Positions 33,208 to 42,176 of a stretch of DNA of 64,000 bases are shown piece by piece (the stretch's first letter is position 1; each line of letters opens with the position of its first letter). The position numbers and the translations under genes are program-made. This DNA comes from Sphingobacteriales bacterium UTBCD1 (GTDB taxonomy: Bacteria > Bacteroidota > Bacteroidia > Chitinophagales > Chitinophagaceae). The stretch covers positions 1 through 64,000 of the forward strand of contig MWTC01000038.1 in the NCBI GenBank assembly GCA_002066995.1, read 5' to 3'. The notes beneath the pieces were generated by a model. The model ran no database searches, was not told the DNA's origin, and worked only from the letters and a program-made list of their open reading frames with translations.

Positions 33208-34254
33208 CTAATCATACTTTTCCAGCATTTTAAAATGCTGTCTTGCCTGTCTCAGAAACTTTTTTCCTTTTGCATAAGGCCAGTAAGGAGTGCCATGACC
33301 ATTATTGTACCTGCTGATCCGGTAAAGCGCTTTCCAGTGTTTCAGTATTTCTTTATACGCTTTCCAGATGGATATTCCGGCATCATAAATATGATTGGGT
33401 TCTGCACCACTGCCATTGAATTCAAGAATAGAATAATTTTTACCCGCTTTCAGGTCTTCGATAGAATCACATTTGATATCGTAACGTCCATAATAAAACT
33501 GTCCTGTGTAAAGACTGATATCATCAAATACTTTCAGTAATTGATCATCTATCTGATCATGAAGATTAATGAACCTTGCGCCCCGGTTATGATTCCCCGC
33601 ATACGACAAATAAAAGTGCTGGCCATTCGGCAAGATACGGTCGAGGCGATGCTCGTGCCGGTGTTTCATTTCCTCCAGCCTGAATTTTGCCCGGGGATGT
33701 TTTAAGATCAGCTCCCACAAATTGCTTTTGCCGTCACCATAAACTTCCAGGAGTTCTTTCTGAATAAATCCGCTGATCGTTCCTTTACGGGATGTAGGAT
33801 GGCGGTAATAAAACACACTGACTTCAACTGGTTTCTCCACCAGGTCCTGAACAATATATTCCACCGGGATGCGGCTGTGGTATTTTTCAAACTGATCTTC
33901 ATTTTCGATTTTTCGGAATAAGATTCCTTTCATGCCCACGTCAGGCTTAACGATAAAAGGATAAACGAAACCAGCATCCTGCAAAGCAATTTTTTTTGCT
34001 TCTTCAAAGGAGATTTTCTGATTAATATAAATTGTCCTGGGGAAAGATCCCGGGGGTAACTGGTCATACATTTCTCTTTTGCTCTCGCCTTCAAATCCAC
34101 CAAAAGTGATTGTGGGATTGGAGGAACTGAAAAACCATAACGACCGGCTTTTCATGCAATACCATATCCATACAAACCCGATCGGGGAATACAATACATA
34201 AAAATTCCATAGCTCCCAGTTAGTCAGGCGTTGAAAAAATTGTCTTATTCGCAT
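33208..34254 (-). CDS. ATP-grasp-like protein of unknown substrate
   Basis: 348 residues, no clear signal, with an N-terminal hydrophobic patch (LWNFYVLYSPIGFVWIWY). The middle shows ATP-grasp-like segments: FVYPFIVKPDVGMKGILFRKIEN near residue 95 (a KPD...G lysine strand), EYIVQDLVEKPVEVSVFYYR near residue 130, and a late acidic metal site YGRYDIKCDS...YSILEFNGSGAEPNHIYD near residue 260-290. This points to a carboxylate-amine/thiol ligase-type enzyme. A TATTTTTG box lies about 10 bp before the start codon. Confidence 0.7.
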   Translation of the reverse strand: MRIRQFFQRLTNWELWNFYVLYSPIGFVWIWYCMKSRSLWFFSSSNPTITFGGFEGESKREMYDQLPPGSFPRTIYINQKISFEEAKKIALQDAGFVYPFIVKPDVGMKGILFRKIENEDQFEKYHSRIPVEYIVQDLVEKPVEVSVFYYRHPTSRKGTISGFIQKELLEVYGDGKSNLWELILKHPRAKFRLEEMKHRHEHRLDRILPNGQHFYLSYAGNHNRGARFINLHDQIDDQLLKVFDDISLYTGQFYYGRYDIKCDSIEDLKAGKNYSILEFNGSGAEPNHIYDAGISIWKAYKEILKHWKALYRISRYNNGHGTPYWPYAKGKKFLRQARQHFKMLEKYD

Positions 34255-34264
34255 TGTGGAAAAA

Positions 34265-34272
34265 CAAAAATA
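34265..34272 (-). promoter_or_regulatory. Candidate -7 box (TATTTTTG) for the ATP-grasp-like gene
   Basis: Exact TAnnTTTG match on the minus strand, ending 10 bp before the start codon at 34254, which would give a very short leader. No TTG at the expected -33 position was found. Confidence 0.38.
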
Positions 34273-34471
34273 GATATTGATGCCGTCTTTTAAGAAATAA
34301 TATTACCGGAAATAATTTAATTATTTGAATAATTCATGCACGATCAGTTTGAATCCTTGTTTCCATACATTCAGCCGGCCTGCGTGGCGGCTCTTCTGAT
34401 CCTGCGATGTACAAACCTCATTCGGCCATTCGTTTTATTCGTATTATTGCAAATAAATCTTTTCATTTTTA

Positions 34472-35251
34472 ATGAAAATCAAAACAGCAGCGGAATATTT
34501 TGCCAACGGAGAAAATTTTGACGTTCTTTTTTGGGTAGGCTGTGCCGGAAGTTTTGATCAGAGAGCCCAGAAGATTACGCAGGCTTTTGCACTTATACTA
34601 AGTAAAGTCGGAATAAAATATGCCATACTGGGTAAAGAAGAGATGTGCAACGGTGACCCCGCCCGCCGTGCAGGCAATGAATTCCTCTTCCAGATGATGG
34701 CCTATCAGAATATTCAGATATTGAATAATTATGGTGTGAAAAAAATTGTGACCGCCTGTCCTCACTGTTTTAATATCCTGAAAAATGAATATCCTGAATT
34801 GGGAGGTACTTACGAAGTGATCCATCATACAGTATTTCTGCAGCAACTGATTGATGAAGGAAAAATAAAACTGAAAGAAGGCAGTTCATTCAAAGGGAAA
34901 AAGATTACTTATCATGACAGTTGCTACCTCGGCCGTGCCAACGATATTTACGAAGCCCCGAGAAAAGTATTGGAGGCCCTCGATGCAGAACTTGTGGAGA
35001 TGAAACATTGCCGCAGCAAGGGTATGTGCTGTGGTGCGGGAGGTGCTCAGATCTGGAAAGAAGAAGAGAATGGAACAACAAGGGTGAATTTCAAACGGAC
35101 AAACGAAGCCCTGGATACAGGAGCAGGCATTATTGCAGTGGCATGCCCCTATTGCAATCTCATGCTTGCTGACGGATTGAAAAATGCAGAAAAGGAAGAT
35201 TCTGTAAAAGTGATGGATGTGGTCGAACTCCTGCTGAAAGACATGGAATAA
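34472..35251 (+). CDS. CCG-domain (Fe-S)-binding protein (HdrB/LutA-like)
   Basis: 259 residues with two cysteine-rich CCG domains: FWVGCAGSFDQRA...MCNGDPARR and TACPHCFNILKNEYP in the first half, then YHDSCYLGRANDIYEAPR...GMCCGAGGA and VACPYCNLML in the second. CCG domains hold 4Fe-4S clusters in heterodisulfide reductase HdrB/HdrD and lactate-oxidising LutA. Together with the membrane dicluster protein at 28011 it forms a likely electron-transfer complex on the inner face of the membrane. It is followed 62 bp later by a small conserved gene. Confidence 0.9.
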   Translation: MKIKTAAEYFANGENFDVLFWVGCAGSFDQRAQKITQAFALILSKVGIKYAILGKEEMCNGDPARRAGNEFLFQMMAYQNIQILNNYGVKKIVTACPHCFNILKNEYPELGGTYEVIHHTVFLQQLIDEGKIKLKEGSSFKGKKITYHDSCYLGRANDIYEAPRKVLEALDAELVEMKHCRSKGMCCGAGGAQIWKEEENGTTRVNFKRTNEALDTGAGIIAVACPYCNLMLADGLKNAEKEDSVKVMDVVELLLKDME

Positions 35252-35301
35252 CCATTTTAATATTGAAATTCATTTTAAGACCTTATTATTGATTTCTCCT
35301 G

Positions 35302-35309
35302 TAATTTTG
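35302..35309 (+). promoter_or_regulatory. Candidate -7 box (TAATTTTG) directly before the gene at 35314
   Basis: Exact TAnnTTTG that ends 4 bp before the ATG. If active, the transcript would be leaderless or start inside the first codons. Confidence 0.38.
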
Positions 35310-35313
35310 CGCC

Positions 35314-35829
35314 ATGAAACTTGAATACAAATACCTCCTTGAGGAAAATTTACATCCCGACTCCAGGGCCTGGGTTTTTCAGAGTAACCGGCAGTTTACT
35401 GCTGATGAAGCGCTGCAGTTAGAAGAAATGTTGCAGAATTTTTTAAAAGAATGGAAGAGCCATGGCGCTCCGGTTAAAGGCGCCGCCCATCTGCTCTTCA
35501 GACAGTTCATTATACTCATGGCCGATCATACCCGTGATGGCCTTTGCGGCAGCAGTGCAGACAATTCAACAATAATGCTGAAAAAAATTGAGAAACATTT
35601 TTCTGTAAACCTGTTTGACAGGACCATGCTTGCTTTTGCGGTTAATGAAAAAGTAGAACTTCTGCCAATGAGTCAATTGCAATATGCAGTTGACAATGGG
35701 TTTATAAAAGAAGACACTCTTTATTTTAATAATTTGGTGTCATCAAAAAAAGAATTGGAAAACAACTGGATCATACCTGTGAAAGAAAGCTGGCTGACCA
35801 GGACTATTTCTTTAAGCCAACCGGCTTAA
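35314..35829 (+). CDS. Conserved Bacteroidota protein (often labelled 'ABC transporter ATPase', without support)
   Basis: 171 residues, soluble. The pattern NLHPDSRAWVFQSNRQFTADEALQLEEML, FLKEWKSHGAPVKGAA and FDRTMLAFAVNEKVELLPM is that of a small family widespread in Bacteroidota that usually follows the Fe-S oxidoreductase pair. There is no Walker A or signature motif, so the ABC ATPase label found in databases is not justified by the sequence. Function unknown. Confidence 0.8.
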   Translation: MKLEYKYLLEENLHPDSRAWVFQSNRQFTADEALQLEEMLQNFLKEWKSHGAPVKGAAHLLFRQFIILMADHTRDGLCGSSADNSTIMLKKIEKHFSVNLFDRTMLAFAVNEKVELLPMSQLQYAVDNGFIKEDTLYFNNLVSSKKELENNWIIPVKESWLTRTISLSQPA

Positions 35830-35969
35830 AAGAATAATTCCGAATTTCAGATTTTTTTCTGCCGGTGGAAACCCGGCATCTGCCCACCACAGGGTTGATT
35901 CAGGTAAATGATTAGTATTTCCAGCAGCAACTTAGTTCTTATTCAATTGACTAATTTTTTATCCGATAA

Positions 35970-36042
35970 GCGGAAGTAGCTCACCTGGTAGAGCGAAAGC
36001 TTCCCAAGCTTTAGGTAGCGGGTTCGAGTCCCGTCTTCCGCT
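35970..36042 (+). tRNA. tRNA-Gly, anticodon CCC
   Basis: A 73-nt cloverleaf. The acceptor stem GCGGAAG pairs with CTTCCGC (36035-36041). The D arm is GCTC...GAGC. The anticodon arm AAAGC-TTCCCAA-GCTTT puts CCC at positions 34-36. The T arm GCGGG-TTCGAGT-CCCGT has one G-T pair. The discriminator is T, as expected for glycine tRNA. No encoded CCA is seen; it would be added post-transcriptionally. Confidence 0.92.
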
Positions 36043-36071
36043 CAGTGCTCTTCGGGAAAAAGCGTTTAGTT

Positions 36072-36467
36072 TTATATAAATATCAGGAACAGGGACGCTA
36101 TTACAACTATATAATAGCCGTAGGCTAAAATATAAAGCCATCCTTTAAGATCTTCATCAGTTGCTCCGGCAGATTTCATTCCTGCAATGAATAATGCGGT
36201 CAATATAGCAGTAACCAGGAATGGAAGCACCCGTAAAATGAAATTGGAAGATTTATTACTGACAGAAAGAATTAAAATAATCAACGCAAACAGAGGTATT
36301 AATAAAAAAGAGTAGCGTACAATAGTGGTGGATGATTCATCCTGTGGCGATTGTGCCATTACTATATCAAGAGCGCTGCCTCCTCCGAATTTGAACCAGG
36401 GAAGGAAGAAACCAATGATGATGGCAATGCTTAAAATAATACGTAAGATATTTTTATTGGAACCCAT
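36072..36467 (-). CDS. Small membrane protein of unknown function
   Basis: 131 residues with four hydrophobic segments (about 9-24, 50-67, 78-97, 108-130). The first loop includes LPWFKFGGGSALDIV. No catalytic or binding motif is recognised. It sits between the tRNA gene and miaB on the opposite strand. The composition and regular helix spacing support a real gene, but its function is not known. Confidence 0.6.
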   Translation of the reverse strand: MGSNKNILRIILSIAIIIGFFLPWFKFGGGSALDIVMAQSPQDESSTTIVRYSFLLIPLFALIILILSVSNKSSNFILRVLPFLVTAILTALFIAGMKSAGATDEDLKGWLYILAYGYYIVVIASLFLIFI

Positions 36468-36565
36468 AACAATTAGTTTTCAGAAAAGTACAGCATATTT
36501 TCCAAGTAGAAAAATATATTAAACTTTTGTAATACTGACATCCTGTCACGTAACTCATGTTTTCT

Positions 36566-36573
36566 TATCTTTG
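36566..36573 (+). promoter_or_regulatory. Candidate -7 box (TATCTTTG) for miaB
   Basis: Exact TAnnTTTG, 18 bp before the miaB start codon, which would give a leader of roughly a dozen bases. No TTG at the canonical -33 spacing. Confidence 0.4.
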
Positions 36574-36591
36574 CCGTCCAATTTAATCTGA

Positions 36592-38109
36592 ATGATCGAT
36601 TTTGTGAAAAACAGAATAAGCGGAAGTGACCGGAGCCTGCATGATGAGACCAGGCAGGGCGAAGCTTATGTTCCTGCGGCCGGTGAAGTGATTGGCTTTA
36701 CCAAAAAGTTCTTCATAGAAAGCTATGGGTGCCAGATGAACTTTGCTGACAGTGAGATCGTAGCATCTATCCTGAATCATAACGGGTTTGGCGCAACCCG
36801 GAATTTTGAAGAAGCAGATCTTATTTTCTTAAACACCTGTTCCGTACGTGAAAAAGCAGAACAGACAGTTCGTAAAAGATTGACTGAATTCAAAAAATTA
36901 AAAGAAAAAAGGCCCGGTGTTTTAGTCGGTGTGCTGGGCTGCATGGCTGAAAGGCTGAAATCAAAATTCCTGGAAGAAGAAAAATTAGTTGATATTGTAG
37001 TTGGTCCTGATGCATACAGGTCACTGCCTGCATTGATCGCAGAAGCAGAGGGAGGTCAAAAAGCGGTTAACGTTCTCCTGAGCCGCGAAGAGACTTATGC
37101 TGATATTTCACCCGTTCGCTTAGATAGCAATGCTGTGACTGCATTTGTCAGCATTATGCGTGGATGCAATAACATGTGTTCATTTTGTGTAGTTCCTTTC
37201 ACCCGCGGCAGGGAAAGAAGCCGGGATCCGGAATCGATCTTAAAAGAATGCAGAGATCTTTTCGGGTATGGATACCGGGAAGTAACTCTCTTAGGACAGA
37301 ATGTGGACAGTTATTGTTTTACCCCGCAACGCTCCATTGATGAAATGAACAGTGAACCTGATCCAGAAGAATTGAATACTGCAATAAAAGTTGAAGGTTC
37401 GGAATACTGCCGGCCGGAAACAGTAACGTTTGCAAATCTTTTGGAAAAAGTGGCGCAGATATCTCCCCTGCTCAGAGTAAGATTTTCGACTTCTCACCCG
37501 AAAGACATCACGGATGATGTATTGCATACTATGGCCAGGTACGGGAATATCTGCAACTACATTCACCTGCCGGTGCAGAGCGGATCTACCAGGATACTGC
37601 AACTGATGAACCGCACGTACACCAGGGAATGGTATATGAAAAAAATTGACCGCATCCGTGAACTGATTCCCGATTGCGGTATCAGTGCAGATGTCATTGC
37701 GGGCTTCTGCAGCGAGACAGAAGAAGATCATGCAGATACATTAAGCGTAATGGAATACAGCAAGTATGACATGAGCTATATGTTCTTCTACAGTGAACGT
37801 CCGGGTACGCTGGCACAAAGGAGGTTTGAAGACGATGTACCTGCAGAAGTAAAGAAAAGGAGATTGCAGGAGATCGTCGAACTGCAAAACAGGCTATCAT
37901 TGGAAAGTAACAAAAGAGATATCGGGAAAACATTCAATGTGCTGATAGAGGGAAACAGCAAACGAAGTGATCGGGATTGGATGGGGAGAAATTCACAAAA
38001 CAAAGTGATCGTATTCCCGAAAGAAAGGCATCCATTGAAAAAGGGAGATTATGTGAATGTGCAGGTGGAAGATTGCACACAGGCAACATTAATTGGAAAA
38101 ATAGTATGA
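36592..38109 (+). CDS. miaB: tRNA-2-methylthio-N6-dimethylallyladenosine synthase MiaB
   Basis: 505 residues. The N-terminal MTTase domain has the first-cluster cysteines ([37 protein letters not shown]). The radical SAM domain carries the CxxxCxxC motif in [23 protein letters not shown] near residue 190. The C-terminus is a TRAM domain ([23 protein letters not shown]). The enzyme attaches a methylthio group at position 2 of i6A37 in tRNAs reading UNN codons. It is about 70 bp upstream of the sigma-54 activator, in a conserved Bacteroidota cluster. Confidence 0.96.
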   Translation: MIDFVKNRISGSDRSLHDETRQGEAYVPAAGEVIGFTKKFFIESYGCQMNFADSEIVASILNHNGFGATRNFEEADLIFLNTCSVREKAEQTVRKRLTEFKKLKEKRPGVLVGVLGCMAERLKSKFLEEEKLVDIVVGPDAYRSLPALIAEAEGGQKAVNVLLSREETYADISPVRLDSNAVTAFVSIMRGCNNMCSFCVVPFTRGRERSRDPESILKECRDLFGYGYREVTLLGQNVDSYCFTPQRSIDEMNSEPDPEELNTAIKVEGSEYCRPETVTFANLLEKVAQISPLLRVRFSTSHPKDITDDVLHTMARYGNICNYIHLPVQSGSTRILQLMNRTYTREWYMKKIDRIRELIPDCGISADVIAGFCSETEEDHADTLSVMEYSKYDMSYMFFYSERPGTLAQRRFEDDVPAEVKKRRLQEIVELQNRLSLESNKRDIGKTFNVLIEGNSKRSDRDWMGRNSQNKVIVFPKERHPLKKGDYVNVQVEDCTQATLIGKIV

Positions 38110-38181
38110 TACAAAATCAAAAGTAAAATTCATAAGAGCTATTATTCTGTTTTGAAATTTTACTTTGACAATTGACAACGA

Positions 38182-39423
38182 ATGGAATTACAATCAATAA
38201 AAAACCGTTTTGGAATCATCGGCAACTCCCCGGCATTGAATTATGCATTGCAGGTAGCGGTGCAGGTGGCCGCCACCGACCTTACGGTGCTGATCATGGG
38301 TGAAAGCGGGGTGGGAAAAGAAGCATTCTCCCTGATCATTCATTCCCTTTCTGCAAGAAAACATAATTCACTCATTGCCGTAAACTGCGGCGCCATTCCC
38401 GAAGGCACCATTGACTCCGAACTGTTCGGCCATGAAAAAGGATCATTCACCGGCGCTGTGGATTCACGAAAAGGATATTTTGAAACAGTAAATGGCGGAA
38501 CAATTTTCCTGGATGAGATCGGGGAACTGCCGCATGGAACGCAGGCCCGCTTGCTGCGTGTACTTGAAACAGGAGAATTTATCCGGGTGGGTTCTTCCAA
38601 GGTGCAGAAAACAGATGTAAGAGTTATTGCTGCTTCCAATAAAGATCTGCTGCAACTGGTTCAGCAGGGAAAATTCCGTGAAGATCTTTACTATCGTTTG
38701 AATACTGTTCCGATCCGGGTACCTTCATTGCGTGACCGGAAAGAAGATGTTCATTTACTCTTCAGAAAATTTGCATCTGATTTTGCAGACAAATACAAAA
38801 CCGCTTCAGTTCAGCTGGATGATGAAGCGGTAAACCTGCTAACCAATTATCCATGGCCGGGCAATGTCCGTGAGCTAAAAAACATTGCGGAACAGATCTC
38901 CGTTCTTTCTGAAAATAAAATGGTGACGGCAAAAGAACTTCACAAATTCTTACAGCCTTATTCCGGTTCACGGCTTCCGGTGCTGGCAGGTACAGGCGTG
39001 AATTCCCAGGAATTTTCCAATGAAAGAGAGCTCCTTTACAAACTTTTCTTCGACATGAAAAAAGATGTAAACGAATTAAAACGAATGTTCCTGGAAGTGC
39101 TGCAACACCCCGAACCGGCGATAAAAGACCAGGCATTGATCAATGAACTTAAAGAATTACGCAGTCATGATCAAATGCAGCCGATGATTGTACAACCTGC
39201 TTCTACACAGGTGCCATCTGTTCCCCTCTCGATCGGGCCTAACAACGGGATACAGGAACACGAAGAAATAGAAGAAAGCCTCAGTATCGTAGATAAAGAA
39301 AAAGAACTGATCATTAAAGCATTGAAAAAACACCGAGGCAAAAGAAAAGATGCCGCACTGGATCTTGGTATCAGTGAACGGACATTATACCGGAAACTGA
39401 AAGAATACAACATAGAAGAATGA
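38182..39423 (+). CDS. Sigma-54-dependent transcriptional activator without receiver domain
   Basis: 413 residues. The AAA+ domain begins almost at the N-terminus: Walker A GESGVGKE near residue 40, the sigma-54 contact loop GSFTGA (a variant of GAFTGA), Walker B TIFLDEIGELP near residue 112, and the arginine-finger region LYYRLNTVPIRVP. A linker leads to a C-terminal Fis-type helix-turn-helix (KRKDAALDLGISERTLYRKLK). There is no response-regulator, GAF or PAS domain, so control must come from elsewhere or by abundance. The neighbouring lptE and secG hint at envelope-related control. Confidence 0.92.
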   Translation: MELQSIKNRFGIIGNSPALNYALQVAVQVAATDLTVLIMGESGVGKEAFSLIIHSLSARKHNSLIAVNCGAIPEGTIDSELFGHEKGSFTGAVDSRKGYFETVNGGTIFLDEIGELPHGTQARLLRVLETGEFIRVGSSKVQKTDVRVIAASNKDLLQLVQQGKFREDLYYRLNTVPIRVPSLRDRKEDVHLLFRKFASDFADKYKTASVQLDDEAVNLLTNYPWPGNVRELKNIAEQISVLSENKMVTAKELHKFLQPYSGSRLPVLAGTGVNSQEFSNERELLYKLFFDMKKDVNELKRMFLEVLQHPEPAIKDQALINELKELRSHDQMQPMIVQPASTQVPSVPLSIGPNNGIQEHEEIEESLSIVDKEKELIIKALKKHRGKRKDAALDLGISERTLYRKLKEYNIEE

Positions 39424-39449
39424 TCAGCGGTGCAGTAAGAAATTAAAAC

Positions 39450-39962
39450 ATGACATTAAATCAAAAAATATTCAACTCCCTGAAAATTTTTGCAGCGCTT
39501 ATCCTTATCAGCAGCTGCAGGATTTACAAGTTTCATGATGTCTCCATTCCCATTGATGTGAAGACCGTCAAAGTAAATTATATTGAGAATAAGGCACAAT
39601 ATGTTAATCCGCAGCTGAGCCCCCAGCTATCTGATAAACTCCGTCAAAAAATTGTAAGCCAGACAAGGCTGTCACAGACAAATGCGGATAATGCAGACTG
39701 GGAAATCAGCGGATATGTCAACAATTATTCATTCAGCACTTCTGCAATATCAGGACAGCGTGAAGCCAATAACAGGCTGACGGTGGGCGTTCATATCACT
39801 TTGAATGACCGCAAGCTTAATAAAGTGAGTGAGTATGACGTGAGCCGGAATTTTGAGTTCCCCGCTTCTCAATCACTGGAACAGGCTGAGGCAAGCCTGA
39901 GTGATGAAATGATCCGGTCATTGACAGATGATATCTTCAACCGTATTTTCTCACAATGGTAA
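39450..39962 (+). CDS. lptE: LptE family lipoprotein
   Basis: 170 residues. Lipoprotein signal with Cys near residue 24 (LILISSCRIYKF), a Bacteroidota LptE hallmark, followed by VKTVKVNYIENKAQYVNPQLSPQLSDKL. LptE plugs the LptD barrel that inserts lipopolysaccharide into the outer membrane. It follows the sigma-54 activator by 26 bp and precedes a small unknown gene and secG, matching the gene order seen in many Bacteroidota. Confidence 0.9.
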   Translation: MTLNQKIFNSLKIFAALILISSCRIYKFHDVSIPIDVKTVKVNYIENKAQYVNPQLSPQLSDKLRQKIVSQTRLSQTNADNADWEISGYVNNYSFSTSAISGQREANNRLTVGVHITLNDRKLNKVSEYDVSRNFEFPASQSLEQAEASLSDEMIRSLTDDIFNRIFSQW

Positions 39963-39982
39963 GCTATTCTTAAATTGCATGT

Positions 39983-40723
39983 ATGAATGCCAGGATTGAT
40001 CAGTTGGTACAATCTGTTTTACATAAAAAATCATTGTCAGAATGTAATGTGGAGGAATTACAAAAACTGGCAGAGCAGTTCCCCTATTCTTCTGCCATGC
40101 AATTATTGTTTACTGCAAAGCTGAAGACAGTAGATCCCGAAAAATACAAACTGCAACTTCAAAGAGCATCATTATTTGCCACAAATCCCCTGTGGTTGAA
40201 TTACCTGATGCGTGATGATTCAAACTATTCAGAAAAACCGGTTCCCGAAAAAAGCGAACAGGAGGAGCAGGAATCCACCCAAACAGAACAGGCGTCCCCG
40301 GTTTTGGTACCTAAGTTGAAGGACAGCGATCCGGAAAACCGAAACCAGGAAATGATATTTGAGCCTTATCATACCGTTGACTACTTTGCTTCACAGGGAG
40401 TAAAAATTAAAGCGGAGGACAAACCTCAGGATAAGTTCGGGCAACAACTTAAAAGTTTTACTGAATGGTTAAAAATTCTCAGGAAAGTTCCTGCAACAGA
40501 GATCAGCCAAACAATAGATGCGGGCCAGGAAAAAAAAGTGGAACAACTTGCCGCCCACTCCATTGAAGACCGGGATGTGGTGACAGAGGCAATGGCTGAA
40601 GTATGGGAAAAGCAGGGAAATGCCGTCAAAGCCATAGAAATTTACAGCAAATTAGGTTTGCTCAATCCCTCTAAAAGTTCTTACTTTGCAGCCAAAATTG
40701 AACACTTAAAGAATTGGAGCTGA
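39983..40723 (+). CDS. Conserved protein of unknown function in the lptE-secG cluster
   Basis: 246 residues, soluble. The N-terminal helical part reads LSECNVEELQKLAEQFPYSSAMQLLFTAKL. The middle is a low-complexity acidic linker (SEQEEQESTQTEQ). The C-terminal helices are MAEVWEKQGNAVKAIEIYSKLGLLNPSKSSYFAAKI, which resembles a single tetratricopeptide-type repeat. It is a hypothetical protein commonly located between lptE and secG. Its stop is 1 bp from the secG start, so translation is coupled. Confidence 0.75.
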   Translation: MNARIDQLVQSVLHKKSLSECNVEELQKLAEQFPYSSAMQLLFTAKLKTVDPEKYKLQLQRASLFATNPLWLNYLMRDDSNYSEKPVPEKSEQEEQESTQTEQASPVLVPKLKDSDPENRNQEMIFEPYHTVDYFASQGVKIKAEDKPQDKFGQQLKSFTEWLKILRKVPATEISQTIDAGQEKKVEQLAAHSIEDRDVVTEAMAEVWEKQGNAVKAIEIYSKLGLLNPSKSSYFAAKIEHLKNWS

Positions 40724-40724
40724 T

Positions 40725-41084
40725 ATGACTATTTTATTTGTGATCCTGATCGTTATTGCAAGTATTGTGCTTACCCTGATCGTACTGATCCAGAACCCTA
40801 AAGGCGGCGGACTGACCGGAAACATTGCAGGATTCAGCAATCAGTTCATGGGAGTAAAACAAACAACAGACGTGCTGGAAAAAGGAACTTGGATCTTTTT
40901 CGCTGTGATAGCGGCACTTTGCCTGCTCTCAACTTTTTTTATTTCAAAAAATACTTCTAACAGAACTGATGAAATTCAAAAAGTCAGCAACACGGCGCCC
41001 CTGAATACACAACCCGTCAACAACAGTAACACAACCCAGCTGCCTGTAAACCAGCCGGTACAGGCTACGGACAGCGGTAAATAA
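40725..41084 (+). CDS. secG: Preprotein translocase subunit SecG
   Basis: 119 residues. Two membrane helices (about 2-22 and 50-72) flank the conserved cytoplasmic loop LIQNPKGGGLTGNIAGFSNQFMG. A polar Asn/Thr/Gln-rich tail follows. SecG is the accessory membrane subunit of SecYEG and assists protein export. It starts 1 bp after the previous gene and is closed by a good terminator at 41108. Confidence 0.93.
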   Translation: MTILFVILIVIASIVLTLIVLIQNPKGGGLTGNIAGFSNQFMGVKQTTDVLEKGTWIFFAVIAALCLLSTFFISKNTSNRTDEIQKVSNTAPLNTQPVNNSNTTQLPVNQPVQATDSGK

Positions 41085-41107
41085 AAATGTTTAAAACTAT
41101 AAGGCCA

Positions 41108-41133
41108 CCCTGTCGCTGCGACGGGGTTTTTTG
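41108..41133 (+). terminator. Rho-independent terminator after secG
   Basis: 8-bp stem CCCTGTCG (41108-41115) / CGACGGGG (41119-41126) with one T-G pair and a 3-nt loop, followed at once by TTTTTT. It ends the miaB-secG transcript before mltG. Confidence 0.8.
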
Positions 41134-41151
41134 TTTATTTTGTAGTATCGT

Positions 41152-42174
41152 ATGAAGAACAAACGAAACCTTGTAACAGCAATCCTGTTCTTACTCCTTA
41201 TCATTCTTTTTGCAGGCTGGAAATTTTTCGGCCCTGCATTTTCCGCTTCACAAGGTGATTTCTTTTTTATAAAAACCGGATCGGACTTTAAAGATGTACA
41301 AAATGAATTGCTGGATAAAAAGATTCTCTCTTCCACTACCTGGTTTAACTGGGCATCAAAACTGCTGCAATACAAAAACATAAAACCCGGGCGCTATAAG
41401 ATCGGCAGGGAAACAAGTCTTTTTTCATTTATCAGGATGCTGAAAAACGGTAACCAGACACCGGTCAGGTTTGTAATCACAAAACTGAGAACTCCCGAAG
41501 ACCTTGCCAAAAAAGCAGGAGCAGTGTTTGAATGTGATTCATTGCAGATGATCCATTTCCTGAAAAACCCCGATTCATTAAAAGCTTTTGGACTGGATAC
41601 CAATACCGCAATGTCTGCTGTCATGCCTTACACGTATTCGGTAAAATGGAATACAACCCCGGGAAAAATATTCCAGAACTTTTTTACTGCGTATAAAACT
41701 TTCTGGAGCCAGGATCGGAAGAGCAAGGCAGAAAGTTTAAATCTTTCACCGGTACAGGTCAGCACTCTTGCCTCCATCATCGAAGAAGAAACTAATAATA
41801 AAAGTGATAAAGCGGACATTGCGAGTGTTTACCTCAACCGTCTTGCCATCGGAATGCCCCTGCAGGCAGATCCAACGATCAAATTTGCCATGAAAGATTT
41901 TGAACTGAAACGCATTTACCATGCTTACCTTTCCGTTGCATCGCCTTATAATACCTATACCAACAAAGGATTACCTCCCGGGCCAATCTGCACACCTTCG
42001 ATCGAATCCATAGAAGCTGTACTGAATGCACCAAAAACAAATTACCTGTATTTTGTTGCCAGCAGTAATTTTGATGGCAGCAGTGTATTCAGCAGTACTT
42101 TAGCAGAGCATTTGAAAAATGCCAGAGCGTACCAGCAGGCACTGAATAAGCTCGATTCGTCCAATAAGAAATAA
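41152..42174 (+). CDS. mltG: Endolytic murein transglycosylase MltG
   Basis: 340 residues. An N-terminal membrane anchor (LVTAILFLLLIILFAGWKFF) is followed by a LysM-like region and the YceG domain. The catalytic Glu lies in LASIIEEETNNKSDKADIA near residue 205, and the family motifs LQADPTIKFAM and YNTYTNKGLPPGPICTP follow. MltG cleaves nascent glycan strands and so sets their length. It starts only 19 bp after the secG terminator, and yihY begins 2 bp after its stop. Confidence 0.94.
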   Translation: MKNKRNLVTAILFLLLIILFAGWKFFGPAFSASQGDFFFIKTGSDFKDVQNELLDKKILSSTTWFNWASKLLQYKNIKPGRYKIGRETSLFSFIRMLKNGNQTPVRFVITKLRTPEDLAKKAGAVFECDSLQMIHFLKNPDSLKAFGLDTNTAMSAVMPYTYSVKWNTTPGKIFQNFFTAYKTFWSQDRKSKAESLNLSPVQVSTLASIIEEETNNKSDKADIASVYLNRLAIGMPLQADPTIKFAMKDFELKRIYHAYLSVASPYNTYTNKGLPPGPICTPSIESIEAVLNAPKTNYLYFVASSNFDGSSVFSSTLAEHLKNARAYQQALNKLDSSNKK

Positions 42175-42176
42175 AG

